This document shows, piece by piece, positions 1 to 7,583 of a stretch of DNA of 19,669 bases. The position numbers and the translations under genes were made by a program. How positions within the stretch are numbered: position 1 is the stretch's first letter; each line of letters opens with the position of its first letter. Source of the DNA: Hyphomonadaceae bacterium UBA4763 (GTDB lineage Bacteria > Pseudomonadota > Alphaproteobacteria > Caulobacterales > Aquidulcibacteraceae); the NCBI GenBank assembly GCA_002403455.1, contig DHHV01000044.1, positions 1-19,669 of the forward strand, in the 5' to 3' direction. The notes below the pieces were generated by a model. That model was given only the letters and a program-made list of their open reading frames with translations, did no database searches and was not told the DNA's origin.

Positions 1-73
1 GTGGAGCTTTTGGCCCAATCATTCGCTTCGACGCTTGGCCCAGGCTGGGATGCGAATGATTGGGCCGCTCCAC
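1..73. repeat. Long imperfect stem-loop upstream of rnpB
   Basis: Bases 12-26 pair perfectly with 52-66 (15 bp), and bases 1-7 pair perfectly with 67-73 (7 bp). The only interruption is a four-T bulge at 8-11. The 25-base loop (27-51) holds a smaller hairpin, CCCA at 39-42 with TGGG at 46-49. There is no T-run after either arm, so it is not a typical intrinsic terminator. It begins at the first base of the window, so the left side may be longer. It could be a structured RNA end, a palindromic repeat or part of a small mobile element. Confidence 0.7.
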
Positions 74-157
74 TAGCCCAGATCCCAGAAGTTCGTTAAA
101 CGCTTGACTCGGTTATCCCACGATCTTGTGGTTCAGAACACGAAGGCGCCCAGCACT

Positions 158-186
158 CTTGTGAAAGGGCGATGGCGACTCTAGAT
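158..186 (+). promoter_or_regulatory. Candidate rnpB promoter
   Basis: A -35-like CTTGTG (158-163) and a -10-like CTAGAT (181-186) are separated by exactly 17 bases. The -10 differs from the alphaproteobacterial CTATAT type at one position. Transcription would start near 193-195, right at the beginning of the P1 helix of RNase P RNA, which supports the call. A TTGACT at 104-109 has no good -10 partner. Confidence 0.5.
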
Positions 187-194
187 GAAAGGTG

Positions 195-600
<406 letters not shown>

Positions 601-693
601 CCTGATTCACGCTGGCATTGTCAAAAAAAGTCAGTCAAGACGCGATGGGCCTATTGGATTTTGGCTTAGACGATTGATCGCGAGGAGCCCCCA

Positions 694-894
694 TTGCCGG
701 CAGAAATCATTGAAAGCCCCTGTATCAAGGTTTGCGCCGTCGATGGCGCGCGCGGGATGTGCATTGGCTGTGGACGTACATTGGCCGAGATCGGCGGCTG
801 GACGCGCTTTAGCCCCGAGCAGCGTCGCCAAGTGATGGATCAGGCGGCGGCGCGCTTGGGGAACCTGCCGGCGGCGGCAGGAAACGCCGGTTAG
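694..894 (+). CDS. DUF1289 family cysteine-rich protein
   Basis: A 66-residue protein with the DUF1289 (YdhL-type) signature: SPCIKVC near the N-terminus, then CIGCGRTLAEI and a W..FSPEQR segment. The four cysteines C10, C14, C23 and C26 form a CX3C/CX2C arrangement that probably binds a metal, perhaps zinc or an Fe-S cluster. The biochemical role of the family is not established. The start is a TTG codon at 694, chosen because AGGAG at 683-687 sits six bases upstream and the product then begins at the usual point of the family. A membrane protein gene follows after 15 bases on the same strand, so the two are probably co-transcribed. Confidence 0.88.
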   Translation: MPAEIIESPCIKVCAVDGARGMCIGCGRTLAEIGGWTRFSPEQRRQVMDQAAARLGNLPAAAGNAG

Positions 895-909
895 AGCAAG
901 GGCGCGGAA

Positions 910-1233
910 ATGCGCGAAACGCTTCGCTTCATTGGTTTTGTCTTGGCCGGCGGCGGGCTGCTGCTGGCCATCGGCCTGTCAATGACCAATGCCCCCATTG
1001 ATCCTTTTCGGGTAGCGGCGATCAGCGCGATGGGCGGGCTCGGATTGGCGCTTGCGGCAAATGTGCTGCGCCGCAGCAATAGCGAAGGCGCCGCCGCAAC
1101 GCTGCGTTATGCGATGATCTGGGCCGCGATTATCGGCCTCGCGGCTCTTGTGTTCTGGTGGCGCGCGCAGAACGCGCCGCGTGCGCCAGCCCCCATCCCG
1201 TTCGAGCCGCGCGAAAATTTGCGCACTGTCTGA
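910..1233 (+). CDS. Small three-helix membrane protein
   Basis: A 107-residue protein with three predicted membrane helices, at about residues 5-24, 34-54 and 65-85. It ends in a proline-rich tail of about 20 residues. It follows the DUF1289 gene by 15 bases. In alphaproteobacteria that place is often taken by a membrane-anchored retropepsin-like aspartic protease (TIGR02281 family). The helices here, especially the third (TLRYAMIWAAIIGLAALVF), resemble that protease's anchor region, but no DTGA-type catalytic domain follows and the next gene runs convergently from 1240. It may be a truncated descendant or an unrelated small membrane protein. Function unknown. Confidence 0.75.
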   Translation: MRETLRFIGFVLAGGGLLLAIGLSMTNAPIDPFRVAAISAMGGLGLALAANVLRRSNSEGAAATLRYAMIWAAIIGLAALVFWWRAQNAPRAPAPIPFEPRENLRTV

Positions 1234-1239
1234 GATGGT

Positions 1240-2043
1240 TTAATCGCTGAGCCAGGACGGTCGGCGCTTTTCGAGAAAGGCCGTTAACCCCTCGCGGCCC
1301 TCGTCGGACGCGCGGCGCGCCGCGATCCTTTTGGCGGTCAGCGCGCTGAGGCTGTGATCGATGGGACGACCGGCGACATCGCGCACGAGGCGCTTGGCGT
1401 CTTCGACCGCGCCGGGGGCGGCGTGCATGGCAAGGTCGGCGAGCTTTTCCGCCATCGCGGCGAGTTCGGCTGCGTCTTCGACCGCATAATGCACCAAGCC
1501 GATTTTCTCGGCATGAGCAGCGTCGAACAGCTCGCCCGTGGCGAACAAGGCGCGCGCCTGGCGCGGACCGATCGCTTCGATCACATAAGGCGAAATGGTT
1601 GCCGGCGTCAGGCCAAGACGGACCTCGGAAAAGCGCATTTTAGCGCTCTTTACGGCGACCGCGACATCGCAGGCCGCGATCAACCCGAGCGCCCCGCCCA
1701 TGGCCGCGCCATTGACCAGCGCCACCGTCAGCATCGGCAAGGTATAGAGCTTGCGCAGCATTTCGGCGAGCGCTAGCGCGTCTTCCTCGTTTTCGGCTTC
1801 CGTATAGCGGCCCGCCGCGCGCATCCAGTCGATATCGCCGCCGGCAGAGAACGAGCCGCCCTTGGCCGCCAAGAACATCGCCCGCACGCCATCGGCGCCG
1901 CGCAAGGTCTCAAAGACGTCCGCCAATTGCGCGATAATGTCCGCGTTGAAGGCGTTGTGCTTTTCGGGCCGATTGAGCAGGACATAGGCAATGCCGGCGC
2001 GGCTGGTCTCCAACCGGACCGGCGCTTCATTGAAATCGGACAT
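1240..2043 (-). CDS. Enoyl-CoA hydratase/isomerase, LiuC-like
   Basis: A 267-residue crotonase-fold protein, a typical full length. It has the oxyanion-hole segment SAGGDIDWM (residues 66-74), the NGAAMGGALGL block (111-121) and SEVRLGLTPATISPYV (139-154). These blocks are characteristic of methylglutaconyl-CoA hydratase of the LiuC type, which hydrates 3-methylglutaconyl-CoA in leucine breakdown. The glutamate equivalent to crotonase Glu164 is kept (E140), while the position of Glu144 is Gly120, as in LiuC-like proteins. No other leucine-degradation genes are present, so the exact substrate is uncertain. It is the last gene of a minus-strand set. AGGAG lies just before its ATG, close to the stop of the DUF6065 gene. 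Confidence 0.9.
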   Translation of the reverse strand: MSDFNEAPVRLETSRAGIAYVLLNRPEKHNAFNADIIAQLADVFETLRGADGVRAMFLAAKGGSFSAGGDIDWMRAAGRYTEAENEEDALALAEMLRKLYTLPMLTVALVNGAAMGGALGLIAACDVAVAVKSAKMRFSEVRLGLTPATISPYVIEAIGPRQARALFATGELFDAAHAEKIGLVHYAVEDAAELAAMAEKLADLAMHAAPGAVEDAKRLVRDVAGRPIDHSLSALTAKRIAARRASDEGREGLTAFLEKRRPSWLSD

Positions 2044-2052
2044 GAGGCGCTC

Positions 2053-2793
2053 CTATTCCGCCGGCTTGGGGGCTTTCAACTTGCGTTTGGTGACGTGGGT
2101 CGGGCCGGCTTTGGCGCCGCCGGGGCTTTCGCCGCGGACATAAAAGCGCTGCCAGGGGTTTTCTTCAGTCAACGCGGTTGGGTCTTTCAGGCTGTTGTTA
2201 AAGCCGGACCGGCTCTGATTATAGGCATCATATTGCTGCTGCAGAACTGGATCATCGCCCATCATCCGCAAATGTGGCTGGATTTCATCGATCATTTGAT
2301 GTGGGCACGGGGTGATAAAGCAAAACGGCTCACCCTTCTCGAAGGTGACGCTGCCGGGCCGCGTCATTTTCCAGTTCATCGTGAAAGGAAAGGGCAGCCA
2401 ATCGGTCTCGATGACGCCCGCCAGCGCGGCGATGCCGTCCTTTGGGCTATTGGGCGGCCCCATCGCCCATAGGGCCCAACCCGGCGAGGTGCGAAACATA
2501 TAGCCGGTGTGAAAAGTCAACACGCCATGAGCGAAATGCGAGGTAACAAAGCGCTCGATAGGATCGTCAAAGGAATGCGCTTTGATGCGCAAATCGCCGG
2601 CCAATTGTTCGCCATTCCATTTCACGGTGAAGCTGAACGGACAAAGGATCTCCCAGCCCGATTGATTGGCGATGGTGAGCGGCAAACATCGATAAGCAAA
2701 CCGGTTGGTGGTCTGGTCCATCCAAAGCCGATCGCCTCGCCCCGGCACCAGCGGCGGCGGGTTCGGCTCCATCTTAAACACGTCGAGTTGCAT
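2053..2793 (-). CDS. DUF6065 family protein
   Basis: A 246-residue soluble protein without signal peptide or membrane helix. It carries blocks I associate with DUF6065: GWEILCPFSF (residues 47-56), a tryptophan-rich GWALWAMGPPNSPKDGI, ETDWLPFPFTMNWK, and FEKGEPFCFITPCP. The C-terminal 25 residues are basic and proline-rich and look disordered. The family has no assigned function; members I recall lie in biosynthetic or oxygenase-like settings, which is not proof of activity. AAGGG lies about nine bases before the ATG. The gene is between a GST-like gene (42 bases upstream) and a LiuC-like gene (9 bases downstream), so co-transcription is likely. Confidence 0.85.
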   Translation of the reverse strand: MQLDVFKMEPNPPPLVPGRGDRLWMDQTTNRFAYRCLPLTIANQSGWEILCPFSFTVKWNGEQLAGDLRIKAHSFDDPIERFVTSHFAHGVLTFHTGYMFRTSPGWALWAMGPPNSPKDGIAALAGVIETDWLPFPFTMNWKMTRPGSVTFEKGEPFCFITPCPHQMIDEIQPHLRMMGDDPVLQQQYDAYNQSRSGFNNSLKDPTALTEENPWQRFYVRGESPGGAKAGPTHVTKRKLKAPKPAE

Positions 2794-2835
2794 AATCTGG
2801 CCCTTGTTGCGCGCAATCTCGCGCTTTTGGCGCCA

Positions 2836-3795
2836 TCAGAGCCGTTTGACGAGGTGGGCGGAGCGCGGAAAATAGACGCGGACGCGTCCTGCTTTGGGAT
2901 CGCGGCGTTCGAGCCAAAAACAATTGGGACTCGCGCCGCCAAAACGTCCTAACACGCGGTCGGGCGCGTCGGACGAGGTTTCGGCGCGATAAGCGATGAT
3001 TTCGTCGCCGGCGACAATGCCGGCCATTTCGGCGCCGGTTTCGGGCGGCGTGGCGTTGAGGCTTGCTTCTTGCGCGATCGCCACCGCATCTGCCGCAGAA
3101 AGCGAAATTGGCGCTTTACCGTCAAGCGCGCCCATCGCGGAAAGCCAAGCGCGCAATTTGGGAAAATCAGCGGTCAGTGGACCGTACAAGGTCGGCGTCG
3201 CATCCAAAATCCACCACGGCATGCCGAAGGCGCTGGCGTCCATTACGCCGGGACGGGACCCCGAAAGCCAAGCTCCCGCCTGCTGCAGTCGATCTTCGAT
3301 CCACTGCGCGCCGACGCGCCATTGAAAGGCCAGTTGGTCGAAATTGGCGCGCCAAGATTGCACATCAAAGGCAAAGCCAAAAAAAGCCTCGCGATCAAGC
3401 CGATAGGACTCGGGCACGCGCTCTGCATTGGCGCCGACGACCATTTTCAGGGTGAGCGGGAACCAATGCGTCATTACCCAATGGTGAAACGCCCAGCAGA
3501 GGCCATCCTCTTCCGGTTGCACCGTGAATGACGACGCAGGCTCAACCGCGATACGCCGCAAGACCAATTCGGAATTGCAGAAAATATCCGCGCCGACTTG
3601 CAGCACGGGCACTGCGCGATAACCTCCGGTAAGCGCCGTCAAGGCCCGCTTGGGCAAAACAATTTGGGTTTCAACGCTCAACCAATCAAGCCGTGATAAC
3701 CGCAACGCCGTTGACGCAATTCTGGCGCAAGGCGACGTCAAGTAATGATGCAGAATTAGCGAATGCGACGAAACCATCTTATGGACCCCAACCAT
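2836..3795 (-). CDS. Glutathione S-transferase-like protein with C-terminal extension
   Basis: A 319-residue protein. Residues about 13-85 form a thioredoxin-like GST N-terminal domain, with the SPCARIAS active-site region, a VPVL cis-proline block and a CNSELVLRRI segment. A tryptophan-rich helical GST C-domain follows (about 100-245). The last 50-60 residues form an extra beta-rich module ending in RVRVYFPRSAHLV, found in a subset of GST-like proteins. The substrate is unknown. Two starts are possible: the first ATG (3793-3795) or an in-frame ATG six codons later (3775-3777). Neither has a strong ribosome binding site, so the longer one is given. It is the first gene of the likely three-gene minus-strand operon. 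Confidence 0.83.
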   Translation of the reverse strand: MVGVHKMVSSHSLILHHYLTSPCARIASTALRLSRLDWLSVETQIVLPKRALTALTGGYRAVPVLQVGADIFCNSELVLRRIAVEPASSFTVQPEEDGLCWAFHHWVMTHWFPLTLKMVVGANAERVPESYRLDREAFFGFAFDVQSWRANFDQLAFQWRVGAQWIEDRLQQAGAWLSGSRPGVMDASAFGMPWWILDATPTLYGPLTADFPKLRAWLSAMGALDGKAPISLSAADAVAIAQEASLNATPPETGAEMAGIVAGDEIIAYRAETSSDAPDRVLGRFGGASPNCFWLERRDPKAGRVRVYFPRSAHLVKRL

Positions 3796-4123
3796 CTGCG
3801 TTTTTTAGTGGAGCCGCTGACGTATTTCAACAAATCAAAACGGCAATAATTCTTTGAATAAAATCAGAAAATTCGTCTGACATCGTTATCCCTAATCCAT
3901 TTGCGCACTTTAATCAAGAATTCAACGGAACACCGATGTTGCTTTTCGCCCGGTGATGATTGGTCATGGCGCGCAACTGGGAATGAGGAACCTTGCTCGA
4001 TATTGACCTTTGATTCCAATGCGCGATTGGCCTGTTCCGGCCGTCCGGGGGGGAAACTGTTAAGAACCGATTGCAAATTCATCCGACGGACATTATCGAT
4101 CATACCAGAAAAAGGGCGTCGCA
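3796..4123. other. Divergent intergenic region, AT-richer
   Basis: 328 bases between the divergent GST-like and lipoprotein genes. It is clearly less GC-rich than the genes around it and should hold promoters for both directions. On the plus strand there is TTGACC at 4003-4008 and a weak TTGCAA (4071-4076) / TATCGA (4094-4099) pair with 17-base spacing; neither is convincing. Short reading frames here have no recognisable product. No RNA gene or repeat is visible. Confidence 0.5.
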
Positions 4124-4978
4124 ATGATCGAGTTTCAGGGCAAAATTTGGCGCGGGCTCGCGGCGATTGCGGCGGGCGCGGCTTTATCGTCTTGTGGGCC
4201 GGCCGGCGAAGCAGGCGAAAGCGCGCGGCCTGATCCAGACGCAGCGGCGCCGATCGGCGAAGGCGGCGAGGCTAGCGAAGCGGGCGTGAACGCGCCAGCA
4301 AACGCCCCCGTTGGCGAAGGCGGCGAGGGCGATCCTCTCGGCGAAGGCGGCGAAGCCGGCATTGGGCCGGCCTACGCCCTGGTCCCCGACGAAGCGCAGA
4401 CCGCAATGATCGCGCAACATCTGAAAGGCTTTTATCTGATCGGGCGCGAATATGCGCGGGCCGAGCGGATCGACGAAGCGGTGATCTTGGTCGAACAAGG
4501 CCTGTTGGAAGTCTACCGGCCCGGGCGGGCGGCGCTAACCGCCGCCGCGGGCGATGTCGATCTGACGCTGCTCGAAATGGCGTTGAACCAGAACGGCGCG
4601 CTTGGCCTGGAGCTTGCGGCCGCCATCGCGGCCATCGATCAGATTAGAGGCAATGCTGGCGGCGCCCGCCCCGAAATTTTGCGCGGCATGTTGGGGATCG
4701 CCAATGCGCTCTACAAATTGGCGGTGACGCCAGATGGCGTCGATCCGATTGAATATCAACATTCGCTCGGCGCGGCGTTGGCCGCCAAAGACGCCTATGA
4801 CGCCTTGCGGGCAGGCTTTAATGCGCAAGACCCGGCGCGGGCGGCGCGCCTCGACAACGACTTTGCGGCGTTCCTCGCCCTTTGGCCGCAGATCGATGCG
4901 CCGGAAACCCCGTCATTGCCGGCCGACATTGCTGCGGCGATCTCGCGGATCGAATTGTCGATGAGCGGATTCCGCTAA
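4124..4978 (+). CDS. Lipoprotein with GEGGE repeats, function unknown
   Basis: A 284-residue protein with a signal sequence ending in the lipobox L21-S-S-C24, so it is probably lipid-anchored at Cys24. The first stretch of the mature part is low-complexity and holds three copies of P(I/V/L)GEGGE at residues 43-49, 62-68 and 71-77, rich in Gly, Glu and Ala. From about residue 88 to the end it is alpha-helical and alanine-rich and looks like a folded periplasmic domain. I do not recognise that domain. AAAGGG at 4111-4116, seven bases before the ATG, supports the start. It stands alone, convergent with the YfcG-type gene. Confidence 0.85.
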   Translation: MIEFQGKIWRGLAAIAAGAALSSCGPAGEAGESARPDPDAAAPIGEGGEASEAGVNAPANAPVGEGGEGDPLGEGGEAGIGPAYALVPDEAQTAMIAQHLKGFYLIGREYARAERIDEAVILVEQGLLEVYRPGRAALTAAAGDVDLTLLEMALNQNGALGLELAAAIAAIDQIRGNAGGARPEILRGMLGIANALYKLAVTPDGVDPIEYQHSLGAALAAKDAYDALRAGFNAQDPARAARLDNDFAAFLALWPQIDAPETPSLPADIAAAISRIELSMSGFR

Positions 4979-4990
4979 ATCCGATTGGCT

Positions 4991-5605
4991 TTACGCGGGC
5001 ACTTTCATACCGCGCTGCAAAGCCGGGCGTTCACCCAGCCGCGCCAACCAATCCCGGATGGCGGGGAAACCGTCTTCGGGCGCGATCGCCTCGATATGCG
5101 GCGCTGCGGCGATCATCCACGGATAACAGGCCATGTCGGCGATGGAATATGGGCCGGCGAGAAACGGCGCCTGCGCCAACCGCCCGTTCATGACCGTTAA
5201 CAGCCGCAAGACTTCGGTCTGAAAACGGTTGCGGGCATAGGCCTCCTTCGCCTGGGCGGGCGCACGGAAATGGTAAAGCTGGCCGAGCATCGGTCCCAGA
5301 CCACCGACCTGCCAAAACAACCATTCCAGCGTTTTGGCGCGCGCCTCTCCCGTGTTGGGCAGGAACTGACCGCTTTTGTCGCCGAGATAGGTTAAAATCG
5401 CGCCCGATTCGAAGATCGTCAGCGGCCCGTCGGGATCAAAGATCGCGGGGATCTTGTTGTTCGGCGAAATCCTCAGAAAGTCAGGCGCAAATTGCGCGCC
5501 GGCGCCGATGTCGACCGGATGGACACGATAATCAAGCCCCGCTTCCTCCAGGAAAATGGAGACTTTACGTCCGTTTGGCGTTGACCAGGTGTAAAGGTCG
5601 ATCAT
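4991..5605 (-). CDS. yfcG: Nu-class glutathione S-transferase, YfcG-like
   Basis: A 204-residue cytosolic protein very like E. coli YfcG, a Nu-class GST that acts as a glutathione-dependent disulfide-bond reductase. The N-terminal thioredoxin-like domain has STPNGRKVSIFLEEAGLDY, with the Nu-class Thr9 and Asn11. NNKIPAI (glutathione-binding cis-proline loop) and FESGAILTYL follow. The helical C-domain has WLFWQVGGLGPMLGQ and the late SIADMACYPW motif of bacterial GSTs. The ATG is 18 bases after the malate dehydrogenase stop, so it probably sits downstream of mdh in one transcript. Its own ribosome binding site is weak. Confidence 0.93.
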   Translation of the reverse strand: MIDLYTWSTPNGRKVSIFLEEAGLDYRVHPVDIGAGAQFAPDFLRISPNNKIPAIFDPDGPLTIFESGAILTYLGDKSGQFLPNTGEARAKTLEWLFWQVGGLGPMLGQLYHFRAPAQAKEAYARNRFQTEVLRLLTVMNGRLAQAPFLAGPYSIADMACYPWMIAAAPHIEAIAPEDGFPAIRDWLARLGERPALQRGMKVPA

Positions 5606-5623
5606 CGGCGTTTCGCTTTGGAT

Positions 5624-6589
5624 TCAGCCGGCGAGAGCCGGCTCGATTTGCTTGCAGGCAGCGATCAAGCCGGTGACGCTATCGACCGATTTTGCGAACA
5701 TGGCTTGTTCGGCAGCGTCCATCGGGAATTCGAGGATTTTCTCGACCCCGCCTGCGCCGATCACTACCGGCACGCCGACATAAAGGCCGTTTTGGCCATA
5801 ATGGCCGGTCAATTGCGCGGCGCAAGGAAGTACGCGCTTTTTGTCGAACATGAACGACTTCGCCATCGCAATCGCGCTTTCGGCTGGGGCGTAATAAGCC
5901 GAGCCGGTTTTCAAGAGAGCGACGATCTCGCCGCCGCCTTTACGGGTGCGCTCGACAATGGCGTCGAGCTCGGCTTGCGAAATCGCCCCGCTTTCGACCC
6001 AAAGCGGCAGCGGCAGGCCGCCGACCGTCGAATAACGCACCATCGGCACCATGTCATCGCCATGGCCGCCCAAGGTCCAAGCATGCACATCCTCGACCGA
6101 AACGCCGAACCGCTCGGCCAGGAAATGCGCAAAGCGCGCGCTGTCCAGCACACCCGCCATGCCGACCACGCGATGGGCCGGCAGACCGGAGAATTCGCGC
6201 AAGGCCCACACCATCGCGTCGAGCGGATTGGTGATGCAGATGACGAAGGCGTTCGGCGCATGGGTTTTGATGCCTTCACCGACGGCTTTCATGACTTTCA
6301 AATTGATGCCGAGCAGGTCATCGCGGCTCATGCCAGGCTTGCGCGGCACCCCGGCTGTTACGATGCAGACATCGGCGCCCGCAATATCGGCATAATCATT
6401 GGCGCCTTTCAGCTTCACATCGGCCCCATAAATCGTCGCCGATTGCGCAAGGTCGAGCGCCTTGCCCTGCGGCACGCCTTCCGCAATATCGAAGACGACG
6501 ACGTCGCCCAGCGCTTCGCGCGCGCAAATGTGAGCCAAGGTGCCGCCGATCATGCCGGCGCCGATCAGCGCGATGGTTTTCCGGGCCAT
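5624..6589 (-). CDS. mdh: Malate dehydrogenase, NAD-dependent
   Basis: A 321-residue enzyme of the LDH-like malate dehydrogenase type, oxidising malate to oxaloacetate in the citric acid cycle. The NAD-binding GAGMIGG is at residues 10-16. Substrate-binding arginines are R83 and R89 (VPRKPGMSRDDLL) and R152 (DSARF); the catalytic histidine is H176 in GGHGDDMVP. The frame is open upstream to 6706, but the ATG at 6587-6589 is chosen because it gives the standard N-terminus and has GAGGA about four bases ahead. Alphaproteobacterial mdh often heads a sucCDAB cluster; here only a YfcG-type GST gene follows. A weak promoter, CTTGTG-N18-CTGAAT on the minus strand (about 6763-6734), would give a leader of roughly 135-140 nt. 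Confidence 0.97.
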   Translation of the reverse strand: MARKTIALIGAGMIGGTLAHICAREALGDVVVFDIAEGVPQGKALDLAQSATIYGADVKLKGANDYADIAGADVCIVTAGVPRKPGMSRDDLLGINLKVMKAVGEGIKTHAPNAFVICITNPLDAMVWALREFSGLPAHRVVGMAGVLDSARFAHFLAERFGVSVEDVHAWTLGGHGDDMVPMVRYSTVGGLPLPLWVESGAISQAELDAIVERTRKGGGEIVALLKTGSAYYAPAESAIAMAKSFMFDKKRVLPCAAQLTGHYGQNGLYVGVPVVIGAGGVEKILEFPMDAAEQAMFAKSVDSVTGLIAACKQIEPALAG

Positions 6590-6906
6590 AAAATCCTCGA
6601 TATGGTCATTTGGTGGACGATTGAGGCGACGGCTTAACCGCGCAACGGCAAAGTCGCAACCGGGCTTGGCCGACAGGCGTAAGGCGCGCCGGCGCGAAGT
6701 GCACACAACCGGCCAGCGAAATTATCTATGTAAATTCAGATCATTAGTGGGCTTTTCCACAAGGGAGTCGATTTTTTCGACCACGCAATTTAATCGACCG
6801 CCGCCGCCCTTGACGATCATGTGACGGCGACAATATTGTGTGACGTCAACAAATGTGACCGGCGCCGTGGAACCATCGGAAAAGCGTCGGCGGGCTGAGG
6901 TAGCGC
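6590..6906. other. Divergent mdh / chrR-like intergenic region
   Basis: 317 bases between divergent genes. Two small hairpins lie side by side: GTGG/CCAC at 6747-6750 and 6757-6760, and GTCGA/TCGAC at 6767-6771 and 6777-6781, each with a T-rich loop. A cluster of TGTGAC motifs and a palindrome occupy 6820-6859 (listed separately). A GGAAC at 6869-6873 has no matching CGTT at the spacing of a general-stress ECF promoter. Short reading frames here are not convincing genes. Confidence 0.5.
6820..6859. promoter_or_regulatory. Candidate operator: TGTGAC repeats around a palindrome
   Basis: TGTGAC occurs three times in 40 bases, at 6820-6825, 6839-6844 and 6854-6859. The middle copy is part of the 20-base palindrome ATT-N3-TGACGTCA-N3-AAT (6835-6854). 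GTGACGGCGACAA (6821-6833) and GTGACGTCAACAA (6840-6852) match at 11 of 13 positions, 19 bases apart. The cluster ends 47 bases before the chrR-like start codon, a normal place for an operator or activator site. The regulator is unknown. Confidence 0.4.
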
Positions 6907-7575
6907 ATGGCGTTTGAATCGATCGATGGCGACATGCTTTCGGCCTATGCGTCGGGATCCATGCGGCCGGCTTTGCGTGTGCTTGTTGAAACGCGCATGA
7001 CGTTGTTGCGGGATGTGGCCTCGCCCTTCGCCATCAGCGATGCGGTCGGCGGCGCATGCTTGAGCGCCGAGACGCCAAGCGATCTGAAACCGGACGCCTT
7101 TGACGAGATTATGAAACGTATTGATGGCGGTCCCTCAACGCCTCGCCATCATGTCAGCGCCGCCAAGGCTGCCGGCAAAGCCGTCGCCGAATTGCTGGGC
7201 CTGCCCGAGCCTTTGCGCGAATATGCCTTGCTGAGCGCCTCGAAGCGCGGCTGGCGTTTCGCCGGGCCCGGTTTGCGCATCATGCCGCTGTTGATCCCCG
7301 GCGATGACGACGCTGAATTGATCCGGATCGAGCCCGGCTTTGGCGCGCCGACCCACACCCATCGCGGTCAAGAATGCACCCTGGTGCTTTCAGGCGCTTT
7401 TGCGGACGAACGCGGCGCTTATTATCCCGGCCAAATCGCTGTCGCCGATCCCAATGTTATGCACCGCCCGCGCGCGATCGGCGATCAAGCCTGTTTGTGC
7501 ATGGCGGTTAAAGACGCGCCGCTGGAATTCACCGGCGCGCTCGGCCTGTTGCAGAAAGCCTTCAGCATCAATTAA
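6907..7575 (+). CDS. ChrR-like cupin protein lacking the zinc anti-sigma motif
   Basis: A 222-residue protein with the ChrR layout: a short helical N-terminal domain and a C-terminal cupin. ChrR proteins inhibit an ECF sigma factor through a zinc-binding N-terminal domain. The cupin is complete: H150, H152 and E156 in PTHTHRGQE, and H186. In the N-terminal domain the frame LSAYASGS...ISDAVGG is kept, but the HX3CX2C zinc motif expected near residues 30-38 reads RMTLLRDVA, and no histidine is found near the N-terminus. No ECF sigma gene is adjacent. GAGG at 6897-6900 supports the start. The hydrolase gene follows after 8 bases. It may have become a stand-alone cupin sensor or may use another contact with a sigma factor. 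Confidence 0.87.
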   Translation: MAFESIDGDMLSAYASGSMRPALRVLVETRMTLLRDVASPFAISDAVGGACLSAETPSDLKPDAFDEIMKRIDGGPSTPRHHVSAAKAAGKAVAELLGLPEPLREYALLSASKRGWRFAGPGLRIMPLLIPGDDDAELIRIEPGFGAPTHTHRGQECTLVLSGAFADERGAYYPGQIAVADPNVMHRPRAIGDQACLCMAVKDAPLEFTGALGLLQKAFSIN

Positions 7576-7583
7576 AAGGCGTC

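Noticed and set aside
3909..3926. CtrA-like TTAA-N7-TTAA box
   Set aside because: The second half reads TTCA, and it is a single imperfect site with no supporting context.
6590..6706. 39-residue N-terminal extension of malate dehydrogenase
   Set aside because: Arg-rich and unlike the family; the ATG at 6587-6589 with GAGGA ahead gives the normal start of the Rossmann fold.
6869..6893. EcfG-type promoter (GGAAC) before the ChrR-like gene
   Set aside because: No CGTT-like -10 occurs 16-17 bases after GGAAC.
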